Notes: generated by a model not told the origin, from the letters alone. Numbered from the stretch's first letter, positions 1 to 9,443 are shown. The stretch: DNA of 64,000 bases from Anabaena sp. FACHB-1237 (GCF_014696225.1 NZ_JACJPV010000021.1:1-64000), one strand, 5' to 3'. Made by a program: numbers and translations.

Positions 1-127
1 CTAACTTACCAGTCTATCATCAACAATCAAATCCTGTACATCGTGATTTGTGACAAAATCAAAGTTTAGCGATCGCACACAAACACTAACTTACCAGTCT
101 ATCATCAACAATCAAATCCTGTACATC
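1..127. repeat. 42-bp direct repeat, two copies
   Basis: Positions 1-42 and 86-127 are identical; the copies are 85 bp apart and the interval contains a HIP1 octamer. No gene is visible in 1-331. This stretch is downstream of the kinase/FGE gene. The first copy touches the window edge, so more copies may lie to the left. Confidence 0.85.
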
Positions 128-257
128 CTTAAATCCTGGATATCCTGATTCTGACAACTTGACAAAATCCACAATTCCATGTATAGTTTAAATACCTTCT
201 CATCCTATACCCAAAAATAACAAAATTAAATATTAACCCAGTACCCTAAAAAAATGC

Positions 258-284
258 CAAAAAAATCGAGTCGCCAGAGGCGAC
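258..284 (-). terminator. Hairpin plus T-run downstream of the kinase/FGE gene
   Basis: Read on the minus strand, a stem GTCGCC/GGCGAC (270-284) with a 3-nt loop is followed by a run of T (260-266), about 50 bp past the stop codon. It looks like an intrinsic terminator. DGR variable regions are often followed by a short hairpin needed for retrohoming, so this could also be that element; the sequence alone does not decide. Confidence 0.6.
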
Positions 285-331
285 AAAAGGGTAAAAAAAC
301 CCAAAGGTCAAAAGGGCAAGAGTATAAAGGG

Positions 332-2467
332 CTACAAAGTCCTCCCCACCCCACACACAACACGAAAACCGATATCGTAGCTGAGGAGGTCGCGCTCCGC
401 CCAAGCATTAAGGTTGCGAGACGCAGAACGGCAGATGTAAGGATTGTTGATCCAAGAACCACCACGCAGTACAACGTATCCATTTTCCCCACCTCTTAGG
501 CTTGTCCAAGCACTGCCATCTGTAGGCGCATCTATATAATTTTCGTGCCACTCATCTTCGCACCATTCCCATACATTACCACACATATCATATAAACCGC
601 AAGGGTTAGCCGGAAAAATTCCTACTTCTGTGGTTTTTTCTCGAAACTCTCCTTTTTGTCCCTGTCCATAATTACCAGGATAAACCTCACCTTGATATTT
701 CCAGTCAGTTCCTCGATAATTTGCTAAATCAGTAGAAATAGTTTCCCCAAAATAAAAGGGGGTAGTAGTTCCACCACGACAAGCATACTCCCATTCAGCT
801 TCACTAGGTAAACGATAGGTTTTTTGCGCCTTTTGGGAAAGTCTAGCACAAAATTCTTGAGCATCATACCACGATACACACTCAACAGGTAGATGATCAC
901 CTTTAAAATAAGATGGATCAGAGTTTAAATCAATGTTAACCTTTTCTAGTGCAGCTACAGCTTGCCATTGTTTTTGAGTAATGGGATATTTACCCATGAA
1001 AAACGGAGGAACATTAACTTGATGTTGTGGACTTTCAGAATTATATCTTTCTTCCTCATCATCTGGAGAACCCATGATAAAAGTACCTCCAGGAATAGCC
1101 ACCATTTCTAAAGTTACACCATTTCCCAAGTCTTCAATAAATAATCTCGCTTTTTTGCGACTGCGTTGAATTTCCCAACTTTTCCCAAAACCGAAAATAC
1201 CCGGTTTTTGAATTAACTTAGCGGTTTCAAATTCAAAGCTGGTAACAGAAATACCTAAAAACTTTTCTGGTTGGGGTGGAGGTGTGGGTAGTTTTTGGGG
1301 ACGATATTCATATTTAACTCGTTCTTCAATTTTAAGCACATCTTCTGACTTTAAACCCAAAGATTCACGGAATTGTGCTAATTCTGCTTCTGTTTGTTGA
1401 CTAAAGGGAAATTGTTCTTGTACCACTTTAATTAATAAATCTTCATATTCCTGAAGTCGGGTTTCATAGTCTCGCACTTGTGCAATAGCATATTGATATA
1501 CTTCCTTAGCATCTGCTTCTGATAAAGCTAATCTTTGTCTTTCCTGTTTTAAAAGTTGTTCTGCTACTACGGATAATTTTCCGTTTCCTTCCTTTAATCT
1601 TTTAATAACTTCATTACAATACACATTTTTAGCAGGAGTAAAAACTATTGTTCCCGTAGATGGTTCTAATAATGGTTGTAATGCTGCTAATGCTTCTTTT
1701 GCGGAGGGGTAGCGTTTATCAGCTTTACGCCGGATCATGGTAGTTAAAAATTCTGCCAGATAATCACTCACCTGTAAATGAGAATAACGCCAAATTTTTT
1801 CAGCATAATCATCTTCTTCTAATTTTTGCGGATCAATACCAGTTAAAGCATAAATAGCAGTCATGCCCACAGCGTAAATATCACTAGCATAACAGGGTTT
1901 ACCCAAAAACTGCTCATGAGGCATATATCCAGGAGAACCAGCTACCGTACTTCCACCTTGGGGGTTAAGGATAATTGAACCGAGTTCTTTGACTGAGCCA
2001 AAATCAATCAAAAAGATTTTACCATCTGGTTGACGACGCATTAAGTTTTTCGGCTTAATATCGCGGTGAATTACTCCTTCATCATGAGTGTGAACAAAAA
2101 CCAGAATTTCTAAGACTTCTTTTAATAATTGAATCACATTATCTTCACTCCATCGCTTACCGTGAGCAATTTCTGTACTCAGGTCATTTCCAAGAATGTA
2201 TTCTTGACTAATATAATAGTTATCATCTTGGCCAAAATATGCCAGTAATGTGGGAATTTGGGGATGTTTACCCAGTTTTTCCAATACTATGGCTTCTTTT
2301 TCAAAGAGTTTGAGAACACGCTGATCGTTTTTATGAATAGTATGGAGTTGTTTAACCACACACAAGGGATGACTAGGTAGTTGATGATCTTTTGCAAGGT
2401 AAGTAACAGCAAAACTACCTTTACCTAATTCGCGGATAATTTCGTAACGTTCTGCTAGTAAAGTCAC
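332..2467 (-). CDS. Ser/Thr protein kinase fused to FGE-sulfatase domain
   Basis: About 711 residues. An N-terminal Hanks-type kinase begins at ERYEIIRELGKGSFAVTY (glycine loop) and carries the catalytic HRDIKPKN near residue 140 and DFGSVKEL. A charged, partly helical linker follows (about 270-430). The C-terminal formylglycine-generating-enzyme/sulfatase-modifying-factor domain (about 440-707) contains MVAIPGGTFIMGS, WEYACRGG, CGNVWEWCED and GFRVV. I prefer the GTG start at 2467, just before the kinase domain; a TTG at 2551 would add 28 residues not typical of the family. The kinase is probably cytoplasmic. The C-terminal domain is more likely a ligand-binding lectin-type fold than an active formylglycine enzyme. 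The final 46 codons look like a DGR variable region. Stand-alone gene, followed by a hairpin terminator. Confidence 0.88.
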   Translation of the reverse strand: MTLLAERYEIIRELGKGSFAVTYLAKDHQLPSHPLCVVKQLHTIHKNDQRVLKLFEKEAIVLEKLGKHPQIPTLLAYFGQDDNYYISQEYILGNDLSTEIAHGKRWSEDNVIQLLKEVLEILVFVHTHDEGVIHRDIKPKNLMRRQPDGKIFLIDFGSVKELGSIILNPQGGSTVAGSPGYMPHEQFLGKPCYASDIYAVGMTAIYALTGIDPQKLEEDDYAEKIWRYSHLQVSDYLAEFLTTMIRRKADKRYPSAKEALAALQPLLEPSTGTIVFTPAKNVYCNEVIKRLKEGNGKLSVVAEQLLKQERQRLALSEADAKEVYQYAIAQVRDYETRLQEYEDLLIKVVQEQFPFSQQTEAELAQFRESLGLKSEDVLKIEERVKYEYRPQKLPTPPPQPEKFLGISVTSFEFETAKLIQKPGIFGFGKSWEIQRSRKKARLFIEDLGNGVTLEMVAIPGGTFIMGSPDDEEERYNSESPQHQVNVPPFFMGKYPITQKQWQAVAALEKVNIDLNSDPSYFKGDHLPVECVSWYDAQEFCARLSQKAQKTYRLPSEAEWEYACRGGTTTPFYFGETISTDLANYRGTDWKYQGEVYPGNYGQGQKGEFREKTTEVGIFPANPCGLYDMCGNVWEWCEDEWHENYIDAPTDGSAWTSLRGGENGYVVLRGGSWINNPYICRSASRNLNAWAERDLLSYDIGFRVVCGVGRTL
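335..472 (-). other. Candidate DGR variable region (3' end of kinase/FGE gene)
   Basis: The last 46 codons encode the LRGGSW...GFRVV end of an FGE-sulfatase (C-type lectin) fold, the usual place of variable residues in cyanobacterial DGR targets. GC content is visibly higher than in the rest of the gene. Residues at the expected variable sites use codons ending in C or T (TAC ATC; CTC CTC AGC TAC GAT), as expected if adenines of AAC/AAT template codons were randomised while the third base was kept. The 3' end is G-rich (GGGGTGGGGAGG), as initiation-of-homing sequences often are. No template repeat or reverse transcriptase is present in the window. Confidence 0.6.
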
Positions 2468-2800
2468 AATAGGGCTATTAGTTTTTAAAATGTTTAAAAA
2501 TATATGACTAGTAGTATACAGGATAGAGGGGTGATATGTGTAACATCTCAATGATGAATTTTTATTAATACCCTGTTAATACTTAGCATTAACTATTTGC
2601 GATTATATTTGGAACAGGCAACAGGAAGTAAGGTTAGTTAATGGTTAAGTTGGTAATTTGGACAATGTGGATTTTTGTAGATAAGATTATAAGATTAATC
2701 AATGGGTTAGGTTTTGAGCGATCGCTTAAATCCTAAGTTCTTTGGCTGACTGCTAACTACTTAAAAATGTTTTTCCTATAAGATAAGGTTGGAAAACTCA

Positions 2801-3166
2801 ATGAACAAAAAATTTCTATTAACTTTGCTTTCTAGTCCGGTTTTATTTACATCTATAATATCTACAGTGATGCTGACTAGACCAGTTCATGCTAGTCCTG
2901 CTAATACTTCTGCTGGTACTCATCTCTCTTGTGTGATGTCTCCTCATACTGCAACACCTCAAAAGGTATGTATTCAGGTAAGCAATACTCCTGCCAATGT
3001 TACTATATCTTCTACTCAAGTAGCACAAGCAACTGGCAATGATGCGGATGAGTTAAATTTCTCTGATGCGGAAAGTGATCAAGCTATTAAGTTATTTGGT
3101 TGTGACTGTCCAGTTTGTATTAATGCTGTACGTCAGTTAAATGGTTTACCTCCTCTACCTGTGTAA
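2801..3166 (+). CDS. Small secreted Cys-containing protein, unknown function
   Basis: 121 residues. The start is the ATG at 2801; an upstream in-frame TTG is less likely. Residues 1-35 form a classical signal peptide (MNKKFLLTLL core, cleavage probably after VHA). The mature part is Ser/Thr-rich and ends in an acidic stretch (DADELNFSDAESD), then GCDCPVC and PPLPV. The CDCPVC cluster could bind metal or form disulfides. I do not recognise a named family. The stop codon lies inside a 15-bp tandem duplication. Likely exported to the periplasm or thylakoid lumen; function unknown. Confidence 0.7.
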   Translation: MNKKFLLTLLSSPVLFTSIISTVMLTRPVHASPANTSAGTHLSCVMSPHTATPQKVCIQVSNTPANVTISSTQVAQATGNDADELNFSDAESDQAIKLFGCDCPVCINAVRQLNGLPPLPV

Positions 3167-3181
3167 CCTCTACCTGTGTAA
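3152..3181 (+). repeat. 15-bp tandem duplication spanning a stop codon
   Basis: The unit CCTCTACCTGTGTAA occurs twice in tandem. The first copy encodes the last residues and stop of the small secreted protein; the second lies just downstream. Confidence 0.9.
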
Positions 3182-3190
3182 ATAGCTATG

Positions 3191-3212
3191 AGTTGGGTTT
3201 TTAAACCTAACT
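3191..3212 (+). terminator. Possible terminator hairpin
   Basis: AGTTGGGTTT pairs with AAACCTAACT across a 2-nt loop (one G-T pair), about 25 bp after the secreted-protein stop. There is no strong T-run after it, so this is weak. Confidence 0.4.
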
Positions 3213-3328
3213 TACTTGATTAAGCGGACAAGATAGTTCTTCCTCATCAAGTTTATTATAACAAGTTTTTTGGTGTTTGTCAAGGGGTAAATCTTTTTTG
3301 GACCCCCTTTTTTTCGTGTTTGAGAACT

Positions 3329-4417
3329 TTACGAATTACGAATTACTTTTTTAATCACGTCTGTGGGTACTTCGTCAGTTACAGTAACTTTACCAATAGC
3401 TGTGGGTAAGACAAAGCGGACTTTTCCAGATTTGACTTTTTTATCAAGTTGTAGGGCGTTAATAAGTTGTTCAATATCTACCGTGTCTGGTACTTGAGTT
3501 GGTAAGTTGGCTTTTTTAATTAAGGTATTTTGGCGTTTTGTATCTGTATTTGTCCACATTCCTAATTCTACGGCGATTTGTCCGGCCGCAACCATGCCAA
3601 TTCCTACAGCTTCTCCATGTTTGAACATTCGATAGTTGGTTAAACTTTCCACAGCATGGCCAATAGTATGACCATAATTCAAAATTGCCCTTAATCCTGA
3701 TTCTTTTTCATCTTGGCTGACAACATCTGCTTTTGCTTGACAGGAATGGGTTAATATGGTATCTATCAGGTCGGACTTGATGTAGCGGAGTTGGTCAAGG
3801 TGTTTACTGGCTTCTAACTGAGTGAATAGTTCAGTATCCCAAATTACACCATATTTGATCACCTCTGCCATTCCTGCGCGAAATTCGGCTGTGGGTAGGG
3901 TTTTTAAGACTTGAGGATCAATTAATACTAAACTAGGTTGGTGAAATGCACCGATGAGGTTTTTACCTTGGGGATGGTTGACACCGGTTTTACCGCCTAT
4001 GGCAGAGTCTACCATAGCCAGGAGACTGGTGGGAATTTGCACAACGTTGATCCCCCTCAGCCATGTAGCGGCTGCAAAACCTGTCATATCACCAATCACA
4101 CCTCCTCCTAATGCTACCATGGTGGATGAGCGTTCTAAGCGGTTTTCTAAAGCGATGTCATAAAGTTTTTGGATGGAGTTAAGGGTTTTGTAACGTTCTC
4201 CTGGAGGGAGGTTGTAGTGAATGACTTGAAAACCGGCGTTTTCTAGAGAAGCGATCGCTCTTAGTCCATAATGTTTGAATATCATGGGGTTGGAAACTAG
4301 GAGGACTTTTTTACCTAGTTTTAGATGTTGCATTTGTGCGCCAAGTTGCTCTAAACTACCTGGTGCGATCGCTATATTATAGGATTTTTCTGGTATATCT
4401 ACTTTTATCACAGTCAT
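3329..4417 (-). CDS. aroB: 3-dehydroquinate synthase
   Basis: 362 residues, the normal length. It converts DAHP to 3-dehydroquinate in the second step of the shikimate pathway, using NAD and a divalent metal, in the cytoplasm. Visible family signatures are [19 protein letters not shown] (NAD-binding glycine-rich region), [25 protein letters not shown], the metal-binding [11 protein letters not shown] and [10 protein letters not shown]. The ATG at 4417 gives the expected [14 protein letters not shown]-terminus. A HIP1 site lies in the N-terminal coding part. Transcribed alone, convergent with the small secreted-protein gene. Confidence 0.97.
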   Translation of the reverse strand: MTVIKVDIPEKSYNIAIAPGSLEQLGAQMQHLKLGKKVLLVSNPMIFKHYGLRAIASLENAGFQVIHYNLPPGERYKTLNSIQKLYDIALENRLERSSTMVALGGGVIGDMTGFAAATWLRGINVVQIPTSLLAMVDSAIGGKTGVNHPQGKNLIGAFHQPSLVLIDPQVLKTLPTAEFRAGMAEVIKYGVIWDTELFTQLEASKHLDQLRYIKSDLIDTILTHSCQAKADVVSQDEKESGLRAILNYGHTIGHAVESLTNYRMFKHGEAVGIGMVAAGQIAVELGMWTNTDTKRQNTLIKKANLPTQVPDTVDIEQLINALQLDKKVKSGKVRFVLPTAIGKVTVTDEVPTDVIKKVIRNS

Positions 4418-4589
4418 GGATCAAGCCTTGAGAAGCGCCCAGTTTATTGTACATGATGATGAGAATATTCAGGAGTGAAGAGCAAGAATTTTCATGGTTT
4501 TACTGTCACCTGTCACCTAATCATCTATCATCTAGTTTTTATGCTTGAATATATTTAGTCAATTAATCAAGTAATTAGGAGAATGATCC

Positions 4590-4685
4590 ATGACTGCTGC
4601 TATTGAATATGTGGTATTTTTAGGTGCGTTTTTGACTATTGCTGTAGGTCTATTATTTGGTCTACGAGCTGCTAAAATTCTCTAA
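4590..4685 (+). CDS. petL: 31-residue single-TM protein, PetL-like (cytochrome b6f subunit 6)
   Basis: A 31-codon ORF starts at ATG 4590 with AGGAGA seven bases upstream and is followed by a strong hairpin terminator. The product is one hydrophobic helix ending in LLFGLRAAKIL, the type of C-terminus I associate with PetL, a small peripheral subunit of the cytochrome b6f complex. The size, start signal and terminator make the gene convincing; the name rests on the short C-terminal match and could be wrong (another small photosynthetic membrane subunit). Confidence 0.6.
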   Translation: MTAAIEYVVFLGAFLTIAVGLLFGLRAAKIL

Positions 4686-4706
4686 TCCTACAATTCTACA
4701 CTAATA

Positions 4707-4734
4707 AAACCCACATTCCTGTGGGTTTGATATT
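4707..4734 (+). terminator. Intrinsic terminator after petL-like gene
   Basis: AAACCCACA / TGTGGGTTT, a perfect 9-bp stem with loop TTCC, followed by a T-rich stretch, 22 bp after the stop codon. Confidence 0.85.
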
Positions 4735-4858
4735 TTCCCATATATAGAACTTGTGTGAGTAAGATTCACTAAATAGATGCAGATCAAGGTAAATAGAAAG
4801 ATATTGTACAGCAGTTTCCGTTATTATGAGGATATTAGAAATCTTGTGAAAATCATGG

Positions 4859-5084
4859 TAAGCTAATGTGCAGCACTCACTGTATAATTAAAAAACCTGA
4901 AGTTACAGTAGCACAAGCATCTTGCTTGTATTAATTATTCAAGTTAAAGGCACAGAAACTGCTGTATCTAAATTTGCAATTAAGCTAATGTGCAGCACTC
5001 ACTGTATAATTAAAAAACCTGAAGTTACAGTAGCACAAGCATCTTGCTTGTATTAATTATTCAAGTTAAAGGCACAACAGCTTA
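4859..5084 (+). repeat. MITE family A, two tandem copies (122-bp period), left flank of R-M island
   Basis: Two copies begin with TAAGCTAATGTGCAGCAC at 4859 and 4981; the second ends GCACAACAGCTTA at 5084. The termini are imperfect inverted repeats (TAAGCTAATGTGC against TAAGCTGTTGTGC), and an internal hairpin ACAAGCA/TGCTTGT is present. The linker between copies carries part of a family B end (AAACTGCTGTATCT), and another B end lies at about 4808-4832. The remainder of 4735-5191 holds no gene; just after the array is an imperfect palindrome around ACAATTCACGAATTGT. Confidence 0.85.
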
Positions 5085-5191
5085 GGAACAATTCACGAAT
5101 TGTCCTTACAAGGGTTTAGAGTTTATACACATTTAATTATCACAGGATGTTTATTAGCGTAATAATTAAGTAGTTAAATAAATCTAATCTT

Positions 5192-8100
5192 ATGAAATTC
5201 AATCGCATTCAAGTTAAGAAGCATCTCCAATCATTTAATTTCACCACACTATTTATTGAAGAATTAGGTTGGGATTATACTGATATTTCTCCTATTTATT
5301 TAACAGTAGATATGGAGAATTATAAGTTAACAGGTATTGCCCAAAAACGTGGTTTAATGGTTTATCATTGTTTTGGTGAAAATGGTAAATTACCAATTAA
5401 TAAAACTAGAAGAAAAATAGATGAAGAAATGACTAATTATAGTCATGAACATTTAATTATTTATACAGATGAAGCCCAAAAACAACAAATTTGGCAATGG
5501 GTAAGACGTGAACCAGGAAAACCTGTAGCTAGTCGAGAAAATAACTATCATATTCATCAGTCTGGTGAAAGTTTAATTCAAAAATTAGAAGCTATTTATA
5601 TTAGTTTAGCAGAAGAAGAAAATTTAACCCTATCAGAAGTTACTAAAAAGACAAAAAAAGCCTTTGATGTTGATAAAGTTACCAAGAAATTTTATGAAAA
5701 CTTCAAAAAAGAATATAGTACATTTTTAGGGTTTATTAACGGTATTCCCGTAAAATTTGATCAAGAATGGTATGCTTCCTTAATGCTAAACCGTTTAATG
5801 TTCATTTACTTTATTCAACGCAAAGGTTTTTTAAACAACGACTTAGATTATTTAAGAACTAAATTAAATCAATGTCAACAAAATAATGAACAAAATAATC
5901 AGTTCTACTCATTTTATCGTTATTTTCTATTAAGACTATTTCATAATGGTTTAGGAAGTCAAAATAGAACTCCTGAATTAGAAACATTATTAGGGAAAAT
6001 TCCCTATCTCAATGGTGGTTTATTCACTGTACATTATTTAGAACAAACCTATCCAGAAATTACTATTCAAGATACTGCTTTTACCCAAATATTCAACTTC
6101 TTTGATCAGTATAACTGGTATTTGGATGAACGTCCATTAAAAAATGATCATGAAATTAACCCTGATGTTTTAGGTTATATCTTTGAAAAGTACATTAACC
6201 AAAAACAAATGGGAGCATATTATACTAAAGAAGATATTACAGAATATATTAGTAAAAATTGCATTATTCCCTATTTATTCGATGCTGTCAAAAGTGAAAA
6301 TATTGAAAATTATGACATTTGGAACTTATTAAAAGATAACCCAGAACGTTATATTTATGAAGCAGTGAAAAAAGGGGTAAATTTACCATTACCTGATGAT
6401 ATTGCTATTGGTTTAAATGATATTGCCAAAAGACAAAGTTGGAATTTACCAGCAGATGAAAATTATGGTTTACCTACGGAAATTTGGAGAGAATATATTA
6501 CCAGAAAAAACCGTTATGTAGAAATTAGAGAGAAATTGGTTAATGGAGAAGTTAAGAGTATTAATGATTTAATTACTTATAATTTGAATATTCGTCAATT
6601 TGCAGAAGATGTCATTAATAATTGTCAAAAACCGCAATTTTTATATAATATCTATCAGCAATTAGGTAAGATGTCTATTCTCGATCCTACTTGCGGTAGC
6701 GGTGCTTTTTTATTTGCTGCTGTGAATGTTCTTGAACCTCTTTATGATGCTTGTTTGGAAAAAATGACAAGTTTTATAGAAGATAATGATAAAGATAAGA
6801 CTATAAAACAGTTTCAACAAATTTTAAATGATGTGAAAGTTCATCATAACCGACGTTATTTTATTCTCAAGAAGATTATGTTAAATAATCTCTATGGGGT
6901 AGATATTATGGAGGAAGCGACGGAAATTTGTAAGTTACGTTTATTTCTCAAATTAGCAGCACAAGTAACTCCAAATCATAGTTTACCTAATTATGGAATT
7001 GAACCTTTACCAGATATTGATTTTAATATTCGTGCGGGTAATAGTTTGGTAGGTTTTGCTAGTTATGATGAGGTAAAAAAGGCGGTGGAAGGTTCTCAAC
7101 AATTGAAGTTAGACTTGTTTAGTGATATGACAAGAATTGATGAGAAAGCAAAGCGAGTTAGTGAGGTTTACCAAACTTTTAGAGATATTCAATCTGCTAC
7201 GGTTTATAGTAGTGATTTTACTGGTACTAAGCAAGTTTTACAAGAGTCTTTGGATAGTTTAAATGAGGAGTTGAATGAGTATTTAGCGCGGGAATATGGG
7301 ATAGATGTTAAGAATAAGCAGGAGTTGGAAAAGTGGAAGTTATCTCATCGTCCTTTTCATTGGTTTGTGGAGTTTTATGGTATTATCAATCGTGGTGGTT
7401 TTGATGTGATTATTGGTAATCCTCCTTATTTGGAATATAAAGATATAAAGGACAATTATCAAATTCTTGATAACATCACAAAGAATTGTAGTAATCTTTT
7501 TGCATATATTTTAGAAAAATGTACATTTATCAGTCATATAAAATCTTATATTGGAATGATTATCCCTTTAAGTGCGTTTAGCACTGATAGAATGCAACCT
7601 CTAATTAATTATATTAAAAGAACGTCCTTAGATTTATACTTAGCTAATTTTAGTTGGCGGCCAGGAAAACTTTTTGATGGAGTTAATCTACAATTAACTA
7701 TTATGATCCAAAAAATAGGATATACAAGCAACATAAATAACAACATTTATACAACTAAATATATTTTATGGGAATCCGAAACTCGTAATGAACTATTTTC
7801 CAAAATTGAGTTTATTCTAACTAATGATAATAGATTATTAGGATCTATCCTAAAATTAGGATATGAGAAATCAGTATTAATATTAGATAAATTAAGAAAG
7901 GAAAGAAGTGAAATAGGGCATTACTTTACGAAAAAATCCAATAATATTGTATTTTATAGACGTGGTGGATTATATTGGAAGGTTTTTGTAGATTTTACAA
8001 CAGAATCAAGTGAAGAAAAAATTATTTATCTTTTAGAAAATGTAGATAAATATTTGATAATTGCTGTATTAAGTAGCAATATTTGGTTTTGGTATTTTAC

Positions 8101-8440
8101 TATAACTTCTGATTGTCGTCATTTAGGAAATAGAGACATTAATACTTTCCCGCTTGATATAAAAACATTACCAGATAAATTGTATAAAAAGCTGGTTATT
8201 TTGGGACGAAAATATGTAAATGACTTAAAATTGAATGCAGAAAACACAACGAGAGTTTATAAAGGGAAAAAAACTGTAGAATGCTTATCTTTTAAAATCA
8301 GTAAATCCAAACCTATAATAGATGAAATAGATAAAATATTAGCAGAACATTATGGACTTACAGAAGAAGAACTAGACTTTATCATCAACTATGATATAAA
8401 ATATCGCATGGGTAAAGAATTAGCAGAAGAGGATAATTGA
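5192..8440 (+). CDS. Type IIG-like restriction-modification enzyme (Eco57I-type adenine methylase), copy 1
   Basis: 1082 residues. The AdoMet-binding motif I is LDPTCGSGAFL (from about residue 497) and the catalytic amino-methylase motif is NPPY at 743-746, which points to N6-adenine methylation of DNA. Residues 1-165 form an N-terminal domain (FNFTTLFIEELGW...; LIIYTDEAQKQQIWQWVRRE) that may be a nuclease or accessory domain; I cannot assign catalytic residues with confidence. After NPPY comes a variable target-recognition region (about 750-1030), then a conserved tail (DKILAEHY...YRMGKELAEED). Residues 166-640 are almost identical to the second gene at 9500-12280. Flanked upstream by a family A repeat array. 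Probable role: self-modifying restriction of foreign DNA. Confidence 0.88.
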   Translation: MKFNRIQVKKHLQSFNFTTLFIEELGWDYTDISPIYLTVDMENYKLTGIAQKRGLMVYHCFGENGKLPINKTRRKIDEEMTNYSHEHLIIYTDEAQKQQIWQWVRREPGKPVASRENNYHIHQSGESLIQKLEAIYISLAEEENLTLSEVTKKTKKAFDVDKVTKKFYENFKKEYSTFLGFINGIPVKFDQEWYASLMLNRLMFIYFIQRKGFLNNDLDYLRTKLNQCQQNNEQNNQFYSFYRYFLLRLFHNGLGSQNRTPELETLLGKIPYLNGGLFTVHYLEQTYPEITIQDTAFTQIFNFFDQYNWYLDERPLKNDHEINPDVLGYIFEKYINQKQMGAYYTKEDITEYISKNCIIPYLFDAVKSENIENYDIWNLLKDNPERYIYEAVKKGVNLPLPDDIAIGLNDIAKRQSWNLPADENYGLPTEIWREYITRKNRYVEIREKLVNGEVKSINDLITYNLNIRQFAEDVINNCQKPQFLYNIYQQLGKMSILDPTCGSGAFLFAAVNVLEPLYDACLEKMTSFIEDNDKDKTIKQFQQILNDVKVHHNRRYFILKKIMLNNLYGVDIMEEATEICKLRLFLKLAAQVTPNHSLPNYGIEPLPDIDFNIRAGNSLVGFASYDEVKKAVEGSQQLKLDLFSDMTRIDEKAKRVSEVYQTFRDIQSATVYSSDFTGTKQVLQESLDSLNEELNEYLAREYGIDVKNKQELEKWKLSHRPFHWFVEFYGIINRGGFDVIIGNPPYLEYKDIKDNYQILDNITKNCSNLFAYILEKCTFISHIKSYIGMIIPLSAFSTDRMQPLINYIKRTSLDLYLANFSWRPGKLFDGVNLQLTIMIQKIGYTSNINNNIYTTKYILWESETRNELFSKIEFILTNDNRLLGSILKLGYEKSVLILDKLRKERSEIGHYFTKKSNNIVFYRRGGLYWKVFVDFTTESSEEKIIYLLENVDKYLIIAVLSSNIWFWYFTITSDCRHLGNRDINTFPLDIKTLPDKLYKKLVILGRKYVNDLKLNAENTTRVYKGKKTVECLSFKISKSKPIIDEIDKILAEHYGLTEEELDFIINYDIKYRMGKELAEEDN

Positions 8441-8495
8441 CAATTGATAATTGACAATGAACAAAGAATTAAGTACCTTTTAGACGAGTAAAATT

Positions 8496-8729
8496 ATGCC
8501 TATTAAAAGCACATTAAAACAATTTGCTATCTGTGTAAAAAATGATAATTACCCAGCATCATTAGAAACTAGAAAAATCTATGAAATTATACCCGATGAA
8601 AAAGCTAATCAACATCAAATGATGCGTATAATAGATGAATCAGGGGAAGACTATCTTTATGCAAATTCCTATTTTATTGTACTGGAGTTACCCACAGAAA
8701 ATCGAGAATTATTAACTTTATTTAGTTAA
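8496..8729 (+). CDS. Conserved small protein, unknown function
   Basis: 77 residues, beginning MPIKSTLKQFAICVKND. It is followed by a section resembling the short beta-rich proteins (IIDESGEDYLY) that occur widely in cyanobacteria near toxin-antitoxin or mobile genes. No catalytic motif and no membrane segment. It starts 56 bp after the first R-M gene and reads in the same direction, so it may be co-transcribed. Function unknown. Confidence 0.6.
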   Translation: MPIKSTLKQFAICVKNDNYPASLETRKIYEIIPDEKANQHQMMRIIDESGEDYLYANSYFIVLELPTENRELLTLFS

Positions 8730-8772
8730 AAATGTAGCTACTATGGTAAATTAATAACAGGAGTAAAATTAT

Positions 8773-9039
8773 ATGACTGTAAAAGAACTTATTCAAGCAG
8801 AAATTGACAAAATACCAGAAGAAGAACTGAATAACCTTTATCAGTGGATAAAAGAATTTACAGATAAAATAAATCATGTAAAAAATGGAATTATATCATC
8901 CCAAGAAAAACATCTCTCTAATTCTTACCCTTATCATGATTTAGATTATCTTGCAGGAACATGGAGTGAAGAAGATGAAATTGAATTTTTACTTAATACT
9001 AAACAATTTAATGAAATAGATCAAAAATTATGGCAATAA
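8773..9039 (+). CDS. Antitoxin-like protein of a VapBC-type pair
   Basis: 88 residues. The N-terminus (VKELIQAEIDKIPEEELNNLYQWIKEF) is an amphipathic helical stretch of the kind seen in cyanobacterial VapB/DUF2281-type antitoxins. The C-terminal part is acidic (WSEEDEIEF) and would contact the toxin. The stop overlaps the start of the PIN-domain toxin by 10 bp, the classic antitoxin-toxin layout. Expected to neutralise the downstream RNase and repress the operon. Confidence 0.72.
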   Translation: MTVKELIQAEIDKIPEEELNNLYQWIKEFTDKINHVKNGIISSQEKHLSNSYPYHDLDYLAGTWSEEDEIEFLLNTKQFNEIDQKLWQ

Positions 9040-9443
9040 AATCAATTTTAATAGATACAAATGCTTATACTGCTTTTAAACGTCATCAAAATGAAGCAGT
9101 TGAAATAATTGAAAATGTAGATATTATTGCCATAAATACAATCATTATAGGAGAATTATTAGGAGGTTTTGCTTTAGGAAATAAACAAGAAACTAACTGT
9201 TATGAATTAGAAAAATTTTTAGAATCTAGTAGAATAAAAATATTTCCTATAGATGAAAAAACATCAAAATATTATGCTATAATTTACCATCAATTAAGAA
9301 AAAAAGGTAAACCTATACCTACTAATGATATTTGGATTGCAGCTACAGCAATTCAACATGATTTAATCTTATTTACTTATGATAGTGATTTTCAACATAT
9401 AGAAAATTTAAAATTAGGTAATTGTTTAGCAGATTTTATTTAG
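9030..9443 (+). CDS. vapC: PIN-domain toxin (VapC family ribonuclease)
   Basis: 137 residues, normal for VapC. The acidic PIN residues are visible: LIDTNAY near the N-terminus, IIGELLGG about residue 40, PTNDIWIAATA about residue 100 and TYDSDF about residue 117. Known role: Mg-dependent endoribonuclease that blocks translation unless held by the antitoxin encoded immediately upstream (10-bp overlap). Its position between two R-M genes suggests it helps stabilise the island; that is inference. Confidence 0.9.
   Translation: MAIKSILIDTNAYTAFKRHQNEAVEIIENVDIIAINTIIIGELLGGFALGNKQETNCYELEKFLESSRIKIFPIDEKTSKYYAIIYHQLRKKGKPIPTNDIWIAATAIQHDLILFTYDSDFQHIENLKLGNCLADFI

Noticed and set aside
254..499. 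81-residue plus-strand ORF over the kinase/FGE 3' end
   Set aside because: Antisense to a well-supported gene; basic composition comes from the terminator and G-rich end.
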